A stretch of DNA of 64,000 bases, taken from Sipunculus nudus. Lineage: Eukaryota; Annelida; Sipuncula; Golfingiida; Sipunculidae. Under the pieces are notes generated by a model, which did not search any database, had not been told where the DNA came from, and worked only from the letters and a program-made list of their open reading frames with translations. Location: the NCBI GenBank assembly GCA_026874595.1, contig CM049309.1, positions 51,620,079-51,684,078 on the forward strand. The letters are read 5' to 3'. Within the stretch, counting starts at the first letter, position 1. Every line of letters begins with the position of its first letter. Positions 1-12,700 of this stretch are shown here, in pieces. The translations under genes and the position numbers were made by a program.

Positions 1-610
1 GATACATGCAGACATTGTCTGTTTGTCATACAGTACAATATGTGGCTAAGGTTAAACTGAGAGAGATAAAATCTAACACACGGAACATTTGGCTGTCACC
101 TGATCATGTTTCTGAACCATTAGCCCCTTGTGGGATCCGATCTTGAGAGAGCTGCCCGCTTCGTTAAACAATTATTGACCAGAATTCATGGAGCGTCAGA
201 CTGCTCTTATAGATGTGCCCAAATGGTATGGGCAAACACTGCAGTGAGCCGTGTGGTAAAGCGTGAGAACGATCTTGGATAAATAAGTATAGTGTCAAAT
301 GGGCCGGGCTTTGGCAGAAATGGAAAGTCAAAGTATACGTCCCGAAAGTAGGACAAAATTTGTGTCCGTAAATTGGCCGTTTTGTACATCTGGCTTGGGT
401 TGCTCTTTTCATAATTTTCCCCCCATTTTAACAGGTGTCTGGGACCATATCCCATGCATGGAACGTAGATTTTTGCATATAATCGGAAAATATTATAAAT
501 ATTTAACTCAGTTGAAATTGTAACTACATGTATGACGTAATTTATTGCTTCTCTTGACGGCCTTGTACTGGATACCGCCTTCACTGTGTCCCCCTCTATT
601 TCTCTCTCCC

Positions 611-618
<8 letters not shown>

Positions 619-676
<58 letters not shown>
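619..676. repeat. Compound microsatellite (TC)n(AC)n
   Basis: About 16 TC units run directly into about 13 AC units. Confidence 0.98.
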
Positions 677-681
<5 letters not shown>

Positions 682-1311
682 GCGTCCTAGCGTTCGATAC
701 GTTCCTTTAACCGTACCCTTTAGTTCGTCTCTCCAGTGAAGCCAACAAGTAGTATTGAAAGCGTTGGTTTTATACTGACGCAGAGGGCGGCGGTAATGTA
801 TAGATTGTTGTGGCCCGACAGCTGCTGACAGCAAAATTGGTACAGAGGTTAAAATCGATGCTGATAGATGTATCCAGGAATAAATGCTAGATTCCTAGAC
901 ATGATATCCCAATGCAAGATATGTTGGTCTTCAACGCGGCACATCAAAGAGACCGACCCAGGCGCTTTATCCATTCGTCGCATTTCAAGAGTCCTGACTG
1001 CCTTGTATTAACCTTACATATTAATACTGTCCTCTGTGAAGTGGTCTTTCTTTTTATGATTTCCGATGTGGACATTGTTTTTTTCTGTAATCCTTAATCG
1101 AATTCCCTGGGGATTACGTTTAATGTTTTTCATGTAGTACACGGTATCCATGTCCGGTTTCATTATTTAGCCTTTTTTATAGGAAACATTGCGCCTCATT
1201 TTATGTCCGTGATATTTTTAGGATTGCTGTTGTATTTATCAGTATATCTCTATCCTTTAAGGTTTATATTTATCCGGTCTTTTTCTGGAATGGTGACGTA
1301 TATTCAAAATT

Positions 1312-1314
<3 letters not shown>

Positions 1315-1361
<47 letters not shown>
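1315..1361. repeat. (CT)n microsatellite
   Basis: About 23 uninterrupted CT units. Confidence 0.98.
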
Positions 1362-1363
<2 letters not shown>

Positions 1364-2544
1364 CTTCCATATAATAATAAGAACCTTATGACAAACATAT
1401 GTCCAGGGTGTGTTTGCTAGAGTCTTGTTGCCAGGCCATGGACAAAAGAGAAAAAAATGACAATGTTCAATTTATAACGGGATGTTACCTGGCCTTTAAA
1501 AATACAATATTAACTTTCAGCATGAATATAACAGCCCAGACATAAATAGCAATAAAGCATAAGGAATATTGACATAAGTGTCCGGCAGTTTTGTTCATGG
1601 GATGGGAGATCATTCCGTTAGACTGGTACTCAGCTCTGTCGTGACTGCCGACATAAATCAACGCAGGATAATCCAGAGTGGAGCAGAAGCCAGTCTACCG
1701 TGCACTGATCCAAAATGACGGGTAAAATAACCCAGCAGACTCCCTGCCTTCTTGGGAAGGTCGACGGATCTGCCTTCGTATCAGATTATCAGATCTGAGT
1801 CTGAAAAGTCAATCCATGCATATTGCACATATCCATGCCGTATGACCTGACGGCGGCTAGATTGACAATATACTGTTTACATCTATTTCCGCCCCAGCTT
1901 CATCTAATACAGGTGTCTTCCGGTGGTCTGACGCCATTTCCGGCACATGACAATCATTGATAGTCGGGTTGGCTCTTCCGCTTTTCCGGCAAGTAATTCA
2001 CTCGTCTAGGACATTACAGAAGTTGATCCAGGACAGACGAACAAGACAGCGATCTTAAATGCTTGAAGCGCCCAATGGGACACAAGCGATGAACAAGCAA
2101 AGCAAAGAATGGACACTTGAGGCTTTGAGAGACCTCCCGCTAATTTCACCCATTTGTGACCAAATCGATTGCATAAATTGGGTTTCAATGAAGTGTTGCA
2201 ACGAAAGGCTTGTTCCTCATGGGGTTAGGTCCCCGAAGCTTACACATGCCATTAGCAAACCTGCAACACCGCCTGGCCATGCTAGACCCTCGGCCCGCTC
2301 AAAGGTCCATGGTTAATAACCTCCCTCTTCATTCCAATTAAGAGAAAGTGAAAAGGGCCTGCAAGCGAAATTGCCATGTACTGGACTATAACTGGAGGGT
2401 AGCTCGGTGCTCATCTTGGTACTTTTAGTGTCCTTCACACACCGGCCCAAGGTTAATTCATTTATCGATACCTGTCACATCGTGACGAGGTGTCACGTTG
2501 GACGATCAGTCGATGAACTCTGATTGACCTAGCAAGTGAACGAT

Positions 2545-2748
2545 CGGCGGTGGATCCAAGATTTAGGAAACGGAGTGGTCCAACCCATGGCACGAGAACA
2601 AATGACAAAACCTAGAAAAGGTCCCCAGGTCGGGAAAATTGGGATCAAGGCCACCAAAAAATGGTCTGAACCCCTTAAATAAGGTTGCAGGGACTGAAAG
2701 GGGAAGACGGGTCCAGACCCCCTCTCCTCCCCACTGGATCCGATTCTG
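2545..2748 (+). mobile_element. Short inverted-repeat element, 5-bp TSD family, copy 1
   Basis: 204-bp diverged copy of the element at 9519-9720. Shared landmarks in order are GGATCC(A)AGATTTAGGAAA at the left, a 'gg(c)cac(c)aaaa' and 'tgaacccctt...aa' middle, GGTCC(A/G)GACCCCCT, and an end like CTGGATCCGATTCTG. The termini are imperfect inverted repeats. It is flanked by ACGAT (2540-2544) and ATGAT (2749-2753), a 5-bp target duplication with one change. No coding capacity; a MITE-like element. Confidence 0.7.
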
Positions 2749-5180
2749 ATGATAATTTAATAAATCTCCGTGTCATACAAGTGGCTTCCACAATTTGTTT
2801 ACCTATCTTTTACAAAAGTTTACATATTCAAGTAAAGCATGGACGTATTTACGCAAGAAGTATTTTTTTCGTTTTCTATGCTCTTTAACGAATGTATTGG
2901 AAATGTTCACAAAATGCAGTATAGCGAAAAATCTGCATAAAAAAACAAATCAGAATAGAAGATGGTTTCGCCGTTTTATTTGATCACCATGAACCGCTAG
3001 TGTTTAACAGTTTTATGTCCACGATTCGGAATTTTAGGTCTCTATAGACACGTTTGCCTGATAATCATAGTACTGAAAGAAGTGAAATCTACACCAGCCT
3101 CATAAATCCGGGTGTATCATCATGCAGAGTATTAATATGTTATGTCATGTTCTATTACTTATTTAATTCTGACGGTGTCGTGTTGTATACCGTGCCATAT
3201 ATAGCTATAATACCCGTGCAGTATACATCATTCAGTTTCTTTCTGAGATATCATCAACTTCAATCGGCTTCTGCAAATCCCTCTAACCCGGAACGACGGC
3301 TCTGCCCGCACAGCTAATTTAAGCAGTGATCTGTAGGCTAAGAAGTTGTAATTAACCAAATCAATCTGAGCAACAAAGGATAATATTTTATCTCTTCCGT
3401 TCAAGGTCGACTAACACTGAACCAAATAAAAGACAATAACAGATATTTTGAATGAGTGTGGTTACTTCACAAGATTAACCATCGATCGTTCACTTCCCAT
3501 TCAGCCTCCTTTATATAACCATTAATGTAATGTATTTTTGCACCGAGACGGAAGGAGCCAATAACTCAGGCCTGCAGGTCAGTCTTTGTCGGTTTTTGTG
3601 GCATCATTTGATCGAGTAGATAGCTCTAAAAATTAATGCTGACTGTATCAGCCTTTCCTCTCTCTGTAGTCTTTTGAAGTTGGTTTATTAATAAAGAAAC
3701 TAGGGTCCTGAGGCAAAGCTCATTTAATATCATCAGAATCTTAGTTAATGATTTATTCTTAAGAGTACAGCAAACACTGGTCGAAATACTGTCCTAATTC
3801 GTTCTTTCTGGTCTCGCATAAGTTGACAATTCTAAGTAGGATTTTATCCCAGGTTTCGTCTGCTAATACAAATAAAACTCCCCATAATAATGCTTTTATA
3901 TTTCCCCAGTCACAAACCCGTAGAGTATTCTTGAGGTCCTTTCTTATGGCCAGCATCAGGGCTGCACTTAACTAGCTTGGTGGATCGATGTTGGTTGCTT
4001 GAGACAGTTGACCTGTTCTGGGATTATCTCTTTGGTAAAACAGATGGTTAGTGGTGAAAGGTATTAGTGAAAAGCACCAGTGCAGCCATGCGCATGCGTG
4101 ATTAGGAGGTAGTAAACTTCCGGTGAGACGTTAAAGCTACACACAAAACGGTGTTAAAAGCCTTGCGGAGCAGGGAAGAATGATTGAACGAAACCTTAAT
4201 GCATCTGTCATATAGAGGCTTGGTCCAGGCAGCTTATCCATGTTGGGCCAGGACCCAATGTTGTAGGCGGCCCTGCAGATCGTGTTCCAGCGTGACATGA
4301 CCAAAGCATGAAGTGTCGCGGATTAATTTGGCTTGGCCGGGAGGCGTGTTTAGATTTATCACCAGAACATGATACCCATGGGTTTCTCCACAACAGAAGA
4401 AGACGAGCTGTGTTCAGTGAAGGGACAATTTCATCTCTGTCCATCATATAGAAGATGGTATGATATATACCCGCAAATCAGCTTTCCCAAGGGCTGGATG
4501 ATATTACAGACTTTGTAATTAGCTCTCTCAGATTAGAATCAAATTGCCTACCTCGCAGACAATATGTCGTTCGAGTCCTTAGAGGTAACTGTACTATAAA
4601 AACTAAGATGAATGAAAATTATTATATATCGTCTTGTGGCAAACCTAGACGAAACATATTAACATAAGTTACAGGTGCACAACTGATGGTATATAACGGG
4701 ATCTAAATAGGTAGCATCAATCAAACATATATCTTCGTATGAAATACCATCAACAGGAAAAATATTGATTAATTGCAATAGATGGGGTATTTATTTATTT
4801 CTCCTGATTATGTCCCTTTAAGCGTATATCGTTCTATGGCCCCTGAACCCCATTAGATATTATCGTAAGATCCTGTTGGGGTTTGTTAACATGAAAATTA
4901 TCTATTTTGTGTCATGGATGGTGACGGCGGCGAGACGTTCACATTTCAAAGATTGCGGTTCCTTTGTAATCCGGATGAAAATGCGCATTGTACTAGAGCA
5001 CCCGGATGTACTCGCCAAGCATAACTATTTTACCAAAGCGAGGTACGCGAAATACATAAGAATATCCATAACTCTGCACCATGAAAGCTAAGCAAGAGAA
5101 ATATCGGTCGGAAAATGGTTTGTAATTTAATCATGATTTTTAAGTGCCATATGTCAAATATGAAGGACAATCTTATAAAA

Positions 5181-5344
5181 GAATGCAGTCTGATGGGTCA
5201 ACTGATGTGGCTGCAAGTTCGGGATACTGTATGTATAATCAATGCTAAGAATGCAGTCTGATGGGTCAACTGATGTGGCTGCAAGTTTGGGATACTGTAT
5301 GTATAATCAATGCTACTCAGCTTGACGAAAACTTGCAGCCACAT
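5181..5344. repeat. 68-bp tandem duplication with inverted partner
   Basis: 5181-5248 is repeated at 5249-5316 with essentially one difference (TTCGGG versus TTTGGG). Just after it, AACTTGCAGCCACAT (5330-5344) is the exact reverse complement of ATGTGGCTGCAAGTT inside each copy. Either copy can therefore pair with the downstream arm. The near identity indicates a recent duplication. Confidence 0.9.
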
Positions 5345-5401
5345 TTTTAAATCAAATGTAAATCATGATTTCATAGCGTTGAAATCTGAGCAAAAATAGT
5401 T

Positions 5402-5404
<3 letters not shown>

Positions 5405-5450
<46 letters not shown>
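5405..5450. repeat. (TA)n microsatellite
   Basis: About 23 AT units without interruption. Confidence 0.98.
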
Positions 5451-5454
<4 letters not shown>

Positions 5455-7103
5455 GGTAATATGAAGGTAATATGTCAATATTCAAAGTGTGATGTCATTT
5501 AGTGATTGCTCTAGCTTTCTTACACGTCACTCAACATTTCATGTTTCATGATGCTACGTTTTGTTCAATTATCATTTACCTCGTGTAAAAGAAATAATCA
5601 TTAAAAAGACAAAGGTAAGAATGTTTGCTGAATTGCAAACACATAAAAAACATATACTGCTTACGTTCATGGTGAGACTTCAATCTGTCGTTTGATAATG
5701 TTTTTGTAAACTTTTTTTTCACAGGAAGATGCGACATACGTCACACACCAGTTAACTAACACGCGTTATTGTTACACCGATCAGTGTAGATGGATCGAAA
5801 TGATTATCGATGGCTCTGGCTTAAGTCAGTACCGTAAAATATGCATAATATATAAACTGGTACCAGAGTTTATTGTGATGATTTTAACATGTATGGCAAG
5901 GAAGACACTGTATAAGGGGTAACAAAGGTCTATCTGGGTATACTAGTATTGTATGGTAAATTAAAAGCAGTGAAAACAATTAAAAATTAATTTTGGCATC
6001 AGATTGGATTTTATTTTGTGTAGTTTGACAGCTCGGAGTGTTAGCTCACGCTAAATCACCAGAGTGTCGCAGAATATGATATAAACCAGCATAAATTAAC
6101 GCCTACCAGACTGAAGAAATATCATTTATTCTGAGCTGAACATAACAATCGCACTTATTATCATCAGGGAAATAATAAACGCAGTGTTGAAGGTACTCAA
6201 TGGCCCGTTAATCCACTCCTTGTTCCGACTGGCAAGAAAAGTGTAATTTATTCTTGGAGTTGCTTGATATTAAATTATGCATATCACGTCCGTTACCGTT
6301 CCAATCTCAAAATGCGCCCGCTTCTTGATGTAAGAAACGTCCTAGTGTGAGAAAAAAAACGTTAATATTATAATAGATCTATTAATGGGGATGGCTGTCT
6401 GGTGCTATTTATTCAGCAGAGAAGGCTTTAGCTGTGTGTGGACTTTAATGATAAGACAGCACTCTGACCGTCAATTTCTGTCGGCTCTGGCGGATGAAAA
6501 AAACCGTCTGTGCAAGTTATAGAATGTCTGTAGGTAAAAACCGAGGCAGATTCGTCAATATAAACGGACGCCCGGTTACTGACTTTAGAATCCACAGGCA
6601 CCAGCTGCTATTGACTCTCTGGTGTACGTGTACCCAAATCCTCAGGCTGTTAGATGAAACAAGGAAAGGTCCGTGCCTCAGTAACCTACATTTGTTGTGG
6701 TTTTATTAGAACTCATCTGAGCATTATCCGTTGTAGTTTAACGACGTTAAACCTGATATTAACAACATTAAAAAATGAAAAATCTTATATGGAAGAAAAG
6801 AGTTGAATCAGATATTATACATACATATTTTCTCATGAATTATATAAGGTAATTTTCAATTGGATTTTAAGCTAAAATCGTCTTGATGACATTTAGGCTA
6901 GTAGGATAACAAATAGCGATGGCTAAACCCGCTCAACCCGGGTTTTTTTTGCATAGGATCTCTTTATAATACAAAATCCTTTTATAAAACAAAATAGAAA
7001 CGGTAAGTATTCTCAGACTGTATACATTACAATCAAACTTTTTATTCAGTCACCCAAAAGTGATTTCAGGCTGACCCTGATGTCTCGCCCCCGGGAAGTT
7101 TAC

Positions 7104-7983
7104 CTAGAATACAGGTCGTCGACAAGCGACTACGTGTATCCGCCAAAATCAGAGTAGGACGGGTAAAGTGAGGCATGGATTGAGTGGCAAGGGGAAATAG
7201 AGTTAGAAGTGTTACATATTAGCATGGATGTCTGCCACATTACATGATTGTAGGTGGCGCCAGCTGTTATTTGAATGAGAAACTGTCCAAATTGTATACA
7301 CATACTAAATTTCAGGTGAATAAGTCAAACCACTGCCGAGATATGAGTGATATTAGCCCAAGTCCAACGAATAGATGGACCCTGTGCACAAATGGTTGCA
7401 GGTGGCGCCAGCAGTTTCTTGTATGATAAAGAGCTATGTAAGATCTAAACACCTGCAAATTTTCAGGAAGATACGTCAAACCAGTCTGATGATATAAGCA
7501 TAGATGTCTGCAGCGTGAACGTGAATGTAGGTGGCGCCACCTGTCATAAAATCAAGAAAGCTTCCTGGGATGTATACGCCTGCCGAATTTCAGGGGAATT
7601 AGTCAAACCACTGCAGAGATATGAGTGATTTTAACCCAAGGCAGACGAACAGATGGACGCTGTGCAAAAATGGTTGCAGATGGCGCCACCATTTTTGTGT
7701 ATGTTATAAAGCTATCCAAGGGCTACATTTGTACATTTTTTTTCCTGATTGGTCAAACAAGTCCGAAGATATGTGGGTTAATGTGTCAAAACAGACGCAC
7801 AGATGGACGCACTGGAGAGAGGAAAAGTCAGAGGTCAACACCCGATGTGACCCGATAATTGGTGTAAGTTTCGGTAAAATTGATCCAGTAGTCTCAGAGG
7901 AGTTCTCCGGAAATGAATACGGCGGCGGCGGCGGATCCCGGTCAAAAAACATAGTATCCGCAAAACTTTATTTTGGCGGTTAC
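7104..7983 (-). mobile_element. Hairpin-ended element with palindromic tandem core (family H), complete-looking copy
   Basis: Left end is CTAGAATAC followed by a hairpin (arms 7115-7121 and 7127-7133, one mismatch), then GTATCCGCCAAAATCAGAGT (7136-7155). The core is four half-units of about 129-150 bp, each centred on a GGTGGCGCC-type palindrome (7253, 7400, 7530, 7680). Right end has a CGG run (7921-7936) and the subterminal repeat GTATCCGCAAAAC (7954-7966) facing TTTTGGCGGTTAC (7971-7983). Read on the minus strand, the order is subterminal repeat, tandem core, inverted subterminal repeat, hairpin, CTAG. This is the order of Helentron-type non-autonomous elements. Frames through it encode nothing recognisable. 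Confidence 0.6.
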
Positions 7984-8970
7984 AGTTATTTGCGCGATAG
8001 GCTGGACAGGGCAAACGGCGAAAATAACCTGCCCGCAGAATGTCGGACATGGGCTATTCCGCGGTAATGCACACTACCTGTAGGGAGTAGCTTGGTCGGG
8101 ACAACCTTTTTGGGCGAAAATAGAGGAACGTAGCACATATACCTGTTAGTTCCTCAGTGCATCGAATAGAAATAGATTTCAGCTTAATGTTTAGAAAACC
8201 TAGAAAAACCAGATTTTTTTAAAAATGTGTTTGCCTTATACTATTTATATCTGATAAATATATGTGTTATCTAGACTCAGTAAGGCCAGATAATACAAAA
8301 ATACCGTAACTTGCCTTTGTTTTAGATCTATATACATATTTGATTCGTTTGTCCCGGGAAGACTATTGTTGGATTTCCTCTGTTTATTTATAGAGGTTAA
8401 ACGCAGCCATGCATATTTTACAGTAACATTAACATAATAGAAATTTAGATGGTGTATGTAACATAAGGTGCTTCGGTTCATCAAACTCCGTTACCAGTAT
8501 AAATTTTGGACTTAGAGGTGTCAGATAAAATGCCCTTTCACGATGCTGCCAAAGATGTTTTTCATCTAGTGTGACAAAAAGGGCACCAAATCTTCTCTTG
8601 TTCTCCGGGTCCGAAGATATCGGCAGCCGCCATGCCTGACTTTACATTAATTGGGAATAAAAATATTTGTGTTGTGGTGCAAGATGAACAATGTTTGAGT
8701 GTTTAATATTCAACACGCGGTGCACTTGACAATGCAATCCCATTTAAATGATGTGCTAAAAGCAGAATAATGCACCAGCGTCATTCTTCTGTCAAAAACG
8801 GTTGAGTTTATATATTTGATGCACCGTTCCTTCACAACATTGTAAATCTTAAAAATCTTCTGCCTCATACGCAATAGGATAAAACACTGTTTCATAATTT
8901 ACAGGACCCAGTCCCGCTGGTTTATTCCACCCCGTGCGGTTTCAAATAAAAGAAACTCGGTGACACTTAC

Positions 8971-8996
8971 GTCGATTTTAGCAAAGCCATTCCCAT
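8971..8996 (-). CDS. Possible minus-strand first coding exon (speculative)
   Basis: On the minus strand an ATG at 8996-8994 opens MGMALLKS and runs into a perfect GTAAGT donor (8970-8965). It lies 39 bases from the consensus CRE at 9035-9042. No downstream exon was recognised and no family can be named. It could equally be chance. Confidence 0.15.
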
Positions 8997-9025
8997 TGTT
9001 TGATCCGTGCAGAGATCACATCACC

Positions 9026-9307
9026 ACGTGATGCTGACGTCAGATCTTGATTGGCTCAATTTGGCTGTGGTTTATAACCCTTCGGGGCCCCGTGCTACAC
9101 GGATACGTCCAGTGCCCGATGCGTGAAGCTGATTTAAAAGGCGGTGGAGACAACATGTCTGCTCACTGAACCTTCCCGTCCTCCTCAGGGTCCCGAGGCC
9201 ACCCTGGTTTAACCAGTTGTAACTCACACAAGACCTAGTTTGCTCTGTCCTCCATCATGTCCGGCGCTGCTGCAGAACATATCTCCTTGACCTCGTTCGT
9301 GAAATAA
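9026..9307 (+). promoter_or_regulatory. Candidate promoter with short first ORF
   Basis: Within 30 bases lie an E-box CACGTG (about 9026), a perfect CRE TGACGTCA (9035-9042) and an inverted CCAAT box (ATTGG, about 9050). A TTTAAAA motif follows at about 9132. An ATG at 9257 opens MSGAAAEHISLTSFVK and stops at 9305; a GTGAAA at 9299 could be a weak donor after TSF. The stretch is richer in GC and CpG than its surroundings. This is compatible with a real, possibly divergent, promoter. The downstream gene is not identified. Confidence 0.3.
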
Positions 9308-9518
9308 GGCAATTTATTTAAATCCCGTAATATCCCCCCCCACCCCAATAACTGACTTAAATCGTGTGCACCGGACACACTGCCATTCTCTCATAAAGAA
9401 AGGGGAAATAGGTAGACTTCCTGCAGAAGAGATATTTTACATTTTAGGACATGTTGCGCGTATTTTTAAAGTGAAACCAAACGCACCTACGCGGTCCGTT
9501 CATATATATAGCACGTAA

Positions 9519-9720
9519 CAGGGGCGGATCTAGGATTTAGGAAAAGGGGGGTCCAAATAAGGAGGACTAATAAAAAAATTAAAAAAAAGACCACCAGGTC
9601 CGGAAAGGGGAGTGGGGGTGCAGGCCACAAAATATTGTTTGAAACCCTTGATAAAGCTTGCAGCGGATGAAAAAGTGGGAGGTCCGGACCCCCTGAACCC
9701 CTCCCCTGGTTCCGCTTCTG
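9519..9720 (+). mobile_element. Short inverted-repeat element, 5-bp TSD family, copy 2
   Basis: 202 bp with terminal inverted repeats CAGGGGCGGATCTAGG at the left and CCTGGTTCCGCTTCTG at the right (reverse complement CAGAAGCGGAACCAGG). It is flanked on both sides by CGTAA (9514-9518 and 9721-9725), a perfect 5-bp target duplication. It is the second copy of the 2545-2748 family. Non-coding. The 162-codon minus frame across it is an accident of its G-rich strand. Confidence 0.85.
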
Positions 9721-12700
9721 CGTAAATTCGTCGAACGGTTTTCTTGTTGCAGCAAAGATAAAGTCAAAAGTATGAAGAGTGGAAGATATGTTTTCTAGTT
9801 CTTTGATTTGATATACAGGCACCCTCAGCTTAATCATTATATCAAGATTATTATTCAAACAAAAATGCGGGGTATACACCAAGGGGACATGCCTTGAATA
9901 ACCAGTTGCAAGATTCTTAGAAGTAAACGCGAAGTTAATGTATGGGTAAATATATTTCCCTACGCCGCAGAACAAAAGACATAACTAATGAGTCATTTAG
10001 CAATCATTGCTACTCTCAGCAAATAAACGGCAGCATATAGAATGATTCACCGAACCCACTCCATGTGTAGATTTCATAAATATTGTCATAATTGCAATTA
10101 CCATGACAACCACTTTCATCCTGAAAATATGATTCCTTCATTTGCCGTCAGGGTTTAACTAAGGTGTATCAACCGCTGTTGAATCGGCTTATTAAATCGT
10201 GATAGATATTACACTGGTTCCTAATCGTAATAATGGTCCTGCAGTTGCGCCTTCCTCACCTTCTCCAGTGGTCGATCTGACTCCTATATATTTCCTGGAT
10301 TTCCATATATTTTCATATGGTAAAATTGTCTCCAATAATTTCCTACTTTTTTCGGCATTTGGACTTTAATCTCTTATTTTTTCCTATAGTTTTTACTGCA
10401 AAATAATGTTTCTGGTATAACTTTTTTACTGAATAATTATTGATTAAATACATACTATATGGGTTTGTTATGTACAGCTTCATGCCACTTAAGCTTAGAT
10501 TCCTTATATGAACTGAATGTAGAATGCGGCATGCGAAATGGGTATTGAGAGATTTCATATGAAACTGCATAGCGGCATGCACGTTTTTATGTGTTGCCCC
10601 TGGATACCATCCGGAACCTTCAGAAATCGCTACTTGTAGCGATTCGTTTTTCCGGATGCGCACTCCGCATTTCCGATCCGCGCATTAGGAATCTTACCTT
10701 ATTTATTTAGTCAATACCGATGTTATACACATTCCGCATTCCGTACTTAAGGAATCTTAGCTTTAGTCATTGTTATGACAGTTTCGTTCCCTCATATCAG
10801 CGGATTTCATCAGACTGCGAGACCTTTACTTATATTAGTGGACGATACTGTCACAACAACAAGTAAGTCGCTGTGCAAAAAAAAAGTGATTTATACTGCA
10901 CCAGCCATATGCAATTGTTCAGAAAATAAGTGTTATATATAAACCTATTAATATGAAAATATTTAGTTCTTTTGTAGAACTGAGCATGTAAGTGTTGAAG
11001 TCATACAAGTGCAGCCATCTTAACAAATTAAACAGACATTTAGTAGCTGTTTGGAAAACATCTGGCCATCTTTAGTTATTGTGAAAAACACGATTGCAAA
11101 GTATTTCTCATATTGTGGCTTAAAATTTTTATAAACTCCCATATTTTTGTCTCAAGTGCTCCTATAAAATTCCTGCATTTCTTCAGGAGCCCTGCTTACT
11201 CACTTAACTTATTAATCCTGAATACAGCAGTTGGTATTTAGAAACTGTGGCCTCACCGATAACTCTTCCTCACAATTTATTTGGGCCAGCATTGAGCAGA
11301 AATGCATAGTTTATGCTTAAAGTCAAAACATAAAATTTACACACAATCATTGTGTATTCCATTTCATCTTTGGTAAAAAAAATTGAATTTAAAAAAGTTC
11401 ATTGAGATGATTAGGAAAATATGCAGAATAAAAAGTATGATGGCCAGCAGATACAAACAATCGTGTCTGAAATGGTCTTATATTGGTACCGCAATGCAGT
11501 ATTTCCAAGTTCCGATGGGATAAGATATGAGATGAGCATATATGGATAAAGTCCCACGGGGTAGTTCTTTTCCGACGTTTCAGTTTGAGGTATATATTAC
11601 GATTGTTTCTCCCGAATGAGTCACAAGTCGCGCTGTCACTTTCACTGGATTTATAGGTCTTCTTTCTTCTCCGCCCCGTCCGCTTACCAGTGTATGCCGG
11701 GTATTTACATGAATACAGGTCTGTTCCCTGGAGATATACGGGAAAGCCGATGTACTGGAAATTACAGGCTTGTATGTGGTATAATGGCAGATTTGGCTTG
11801 TGACAGACTTTGAATGAGAGAGTATTTATATAAATGGGAAGATGTGGGAAGGACAAGCTTAATCGAGACACTGTATACTTGATCGAGGATGTACGTTTGG
11901 GCGACTGTATAGGGTTAGGAGGATAACGGACTACATGTGATATTAAAGCCCGGTTTGTTTCTCTAAGTGGAGACATCTATATATAGATATTGAAGATTCA
12001 AGTGGGAAGATCATAAAGTCTAGTAAACAGAATATATACTTTATACATTTCGAAGTCGAGTCTTATGTGTTAGAATTAAATCAAAATGGTTAATTTTCTG
12101 TTCAATGGATTTTTTTTCTGCCGTATACAGATAGCCAACTTTTCTGTGGTCTGCTCTGGTCAGTCCTGTTTAATGCAAAGATATATTCATACCATTCGAA
12201 TATATTGATGACAAGGTTGGTGAGGACCTAAATCAAACTATCTTCTTTGTATAATATAGCCCTCTATAGATAATAGAACCAGTATATGCACATAAAATTT
12301 ACATTATATATACGAAGGAATAGGTGGTGACAATTTACCTGAACTATTTTATCAATTTATATGCTTTCATTTTTTATATAATTTTAGTTTGTTTATATGA
12401 ACACAATCTAGACGCTAACAAAAACTGAGCAAATTCCGGTTTAATATTCTGAAACAGAACGAATAAATGACTGATCAGCTGTACACCCGTCAAAGTTTTC
12501 TGTTCTCATTGGATATCAAATCACTTGTGATGCTTCATATTACTAATAATGTATATTGGCTATGAGCAGGATTTCGCAGTGACAGTGACGGTATACTACA
12601 TTAAGGAACGCCATGCGGTATATGTTCACCCCCGGCTCACACGACGTCAAAAATATAATGGATTTTATGTATTTTAATGTATTCATTTCGCTCAACATCA

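Larger units (their letters stand above)
1..2544. other. Intergenic, no gene recognised
   Basis: Apart from two pyrimidine/purine microsatellites (about 619-676 and 1315-1361) I see no coding or RNA gene. Reading frames of 60-155 codons near 200-830 run through the (TC)n(AC)n tract and have repetitive, non-protein-like translations. Confidence 0.5.
2749..7103. other. Intergenic, no gene recognised
   Basis: Only a 68-bp tandem duplication with an inverted partner (5181-5344) and a (TA)n tract (5405-5450) stand out. A B-box-like GTTCGAGTCC at about 4570 has no matching A box or cloverleaf. Confidence 0.4.

Noticed and set aside
4540-4590. tRNA/SINE B-box-like GTTCGAGTCC
   Set aside because: No A box at the right distance and no cloverleaf could be drawn.
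7621-8067. 148-codon frame and overlapping frames through the 7-8 kb element
   Set aside because: They translate repeat family H; similar peptides appear wherever the palindromic core occurs, on either strand.
9257-9304. MSGAAAEHISLTSF as an alternative first exon of PKA-C
   Set aside because: Its possible donor is in phase 0, while PKA-C exon 2 needs a phase-1 donor, and it lies 30 kb upstream.
11389-11976. 195-codon minus-strand frame, the longest in the window
   Set aside because: No recognisable domain, no splice or promoter context, and amino-acid content typical of random AT-rich sequence.
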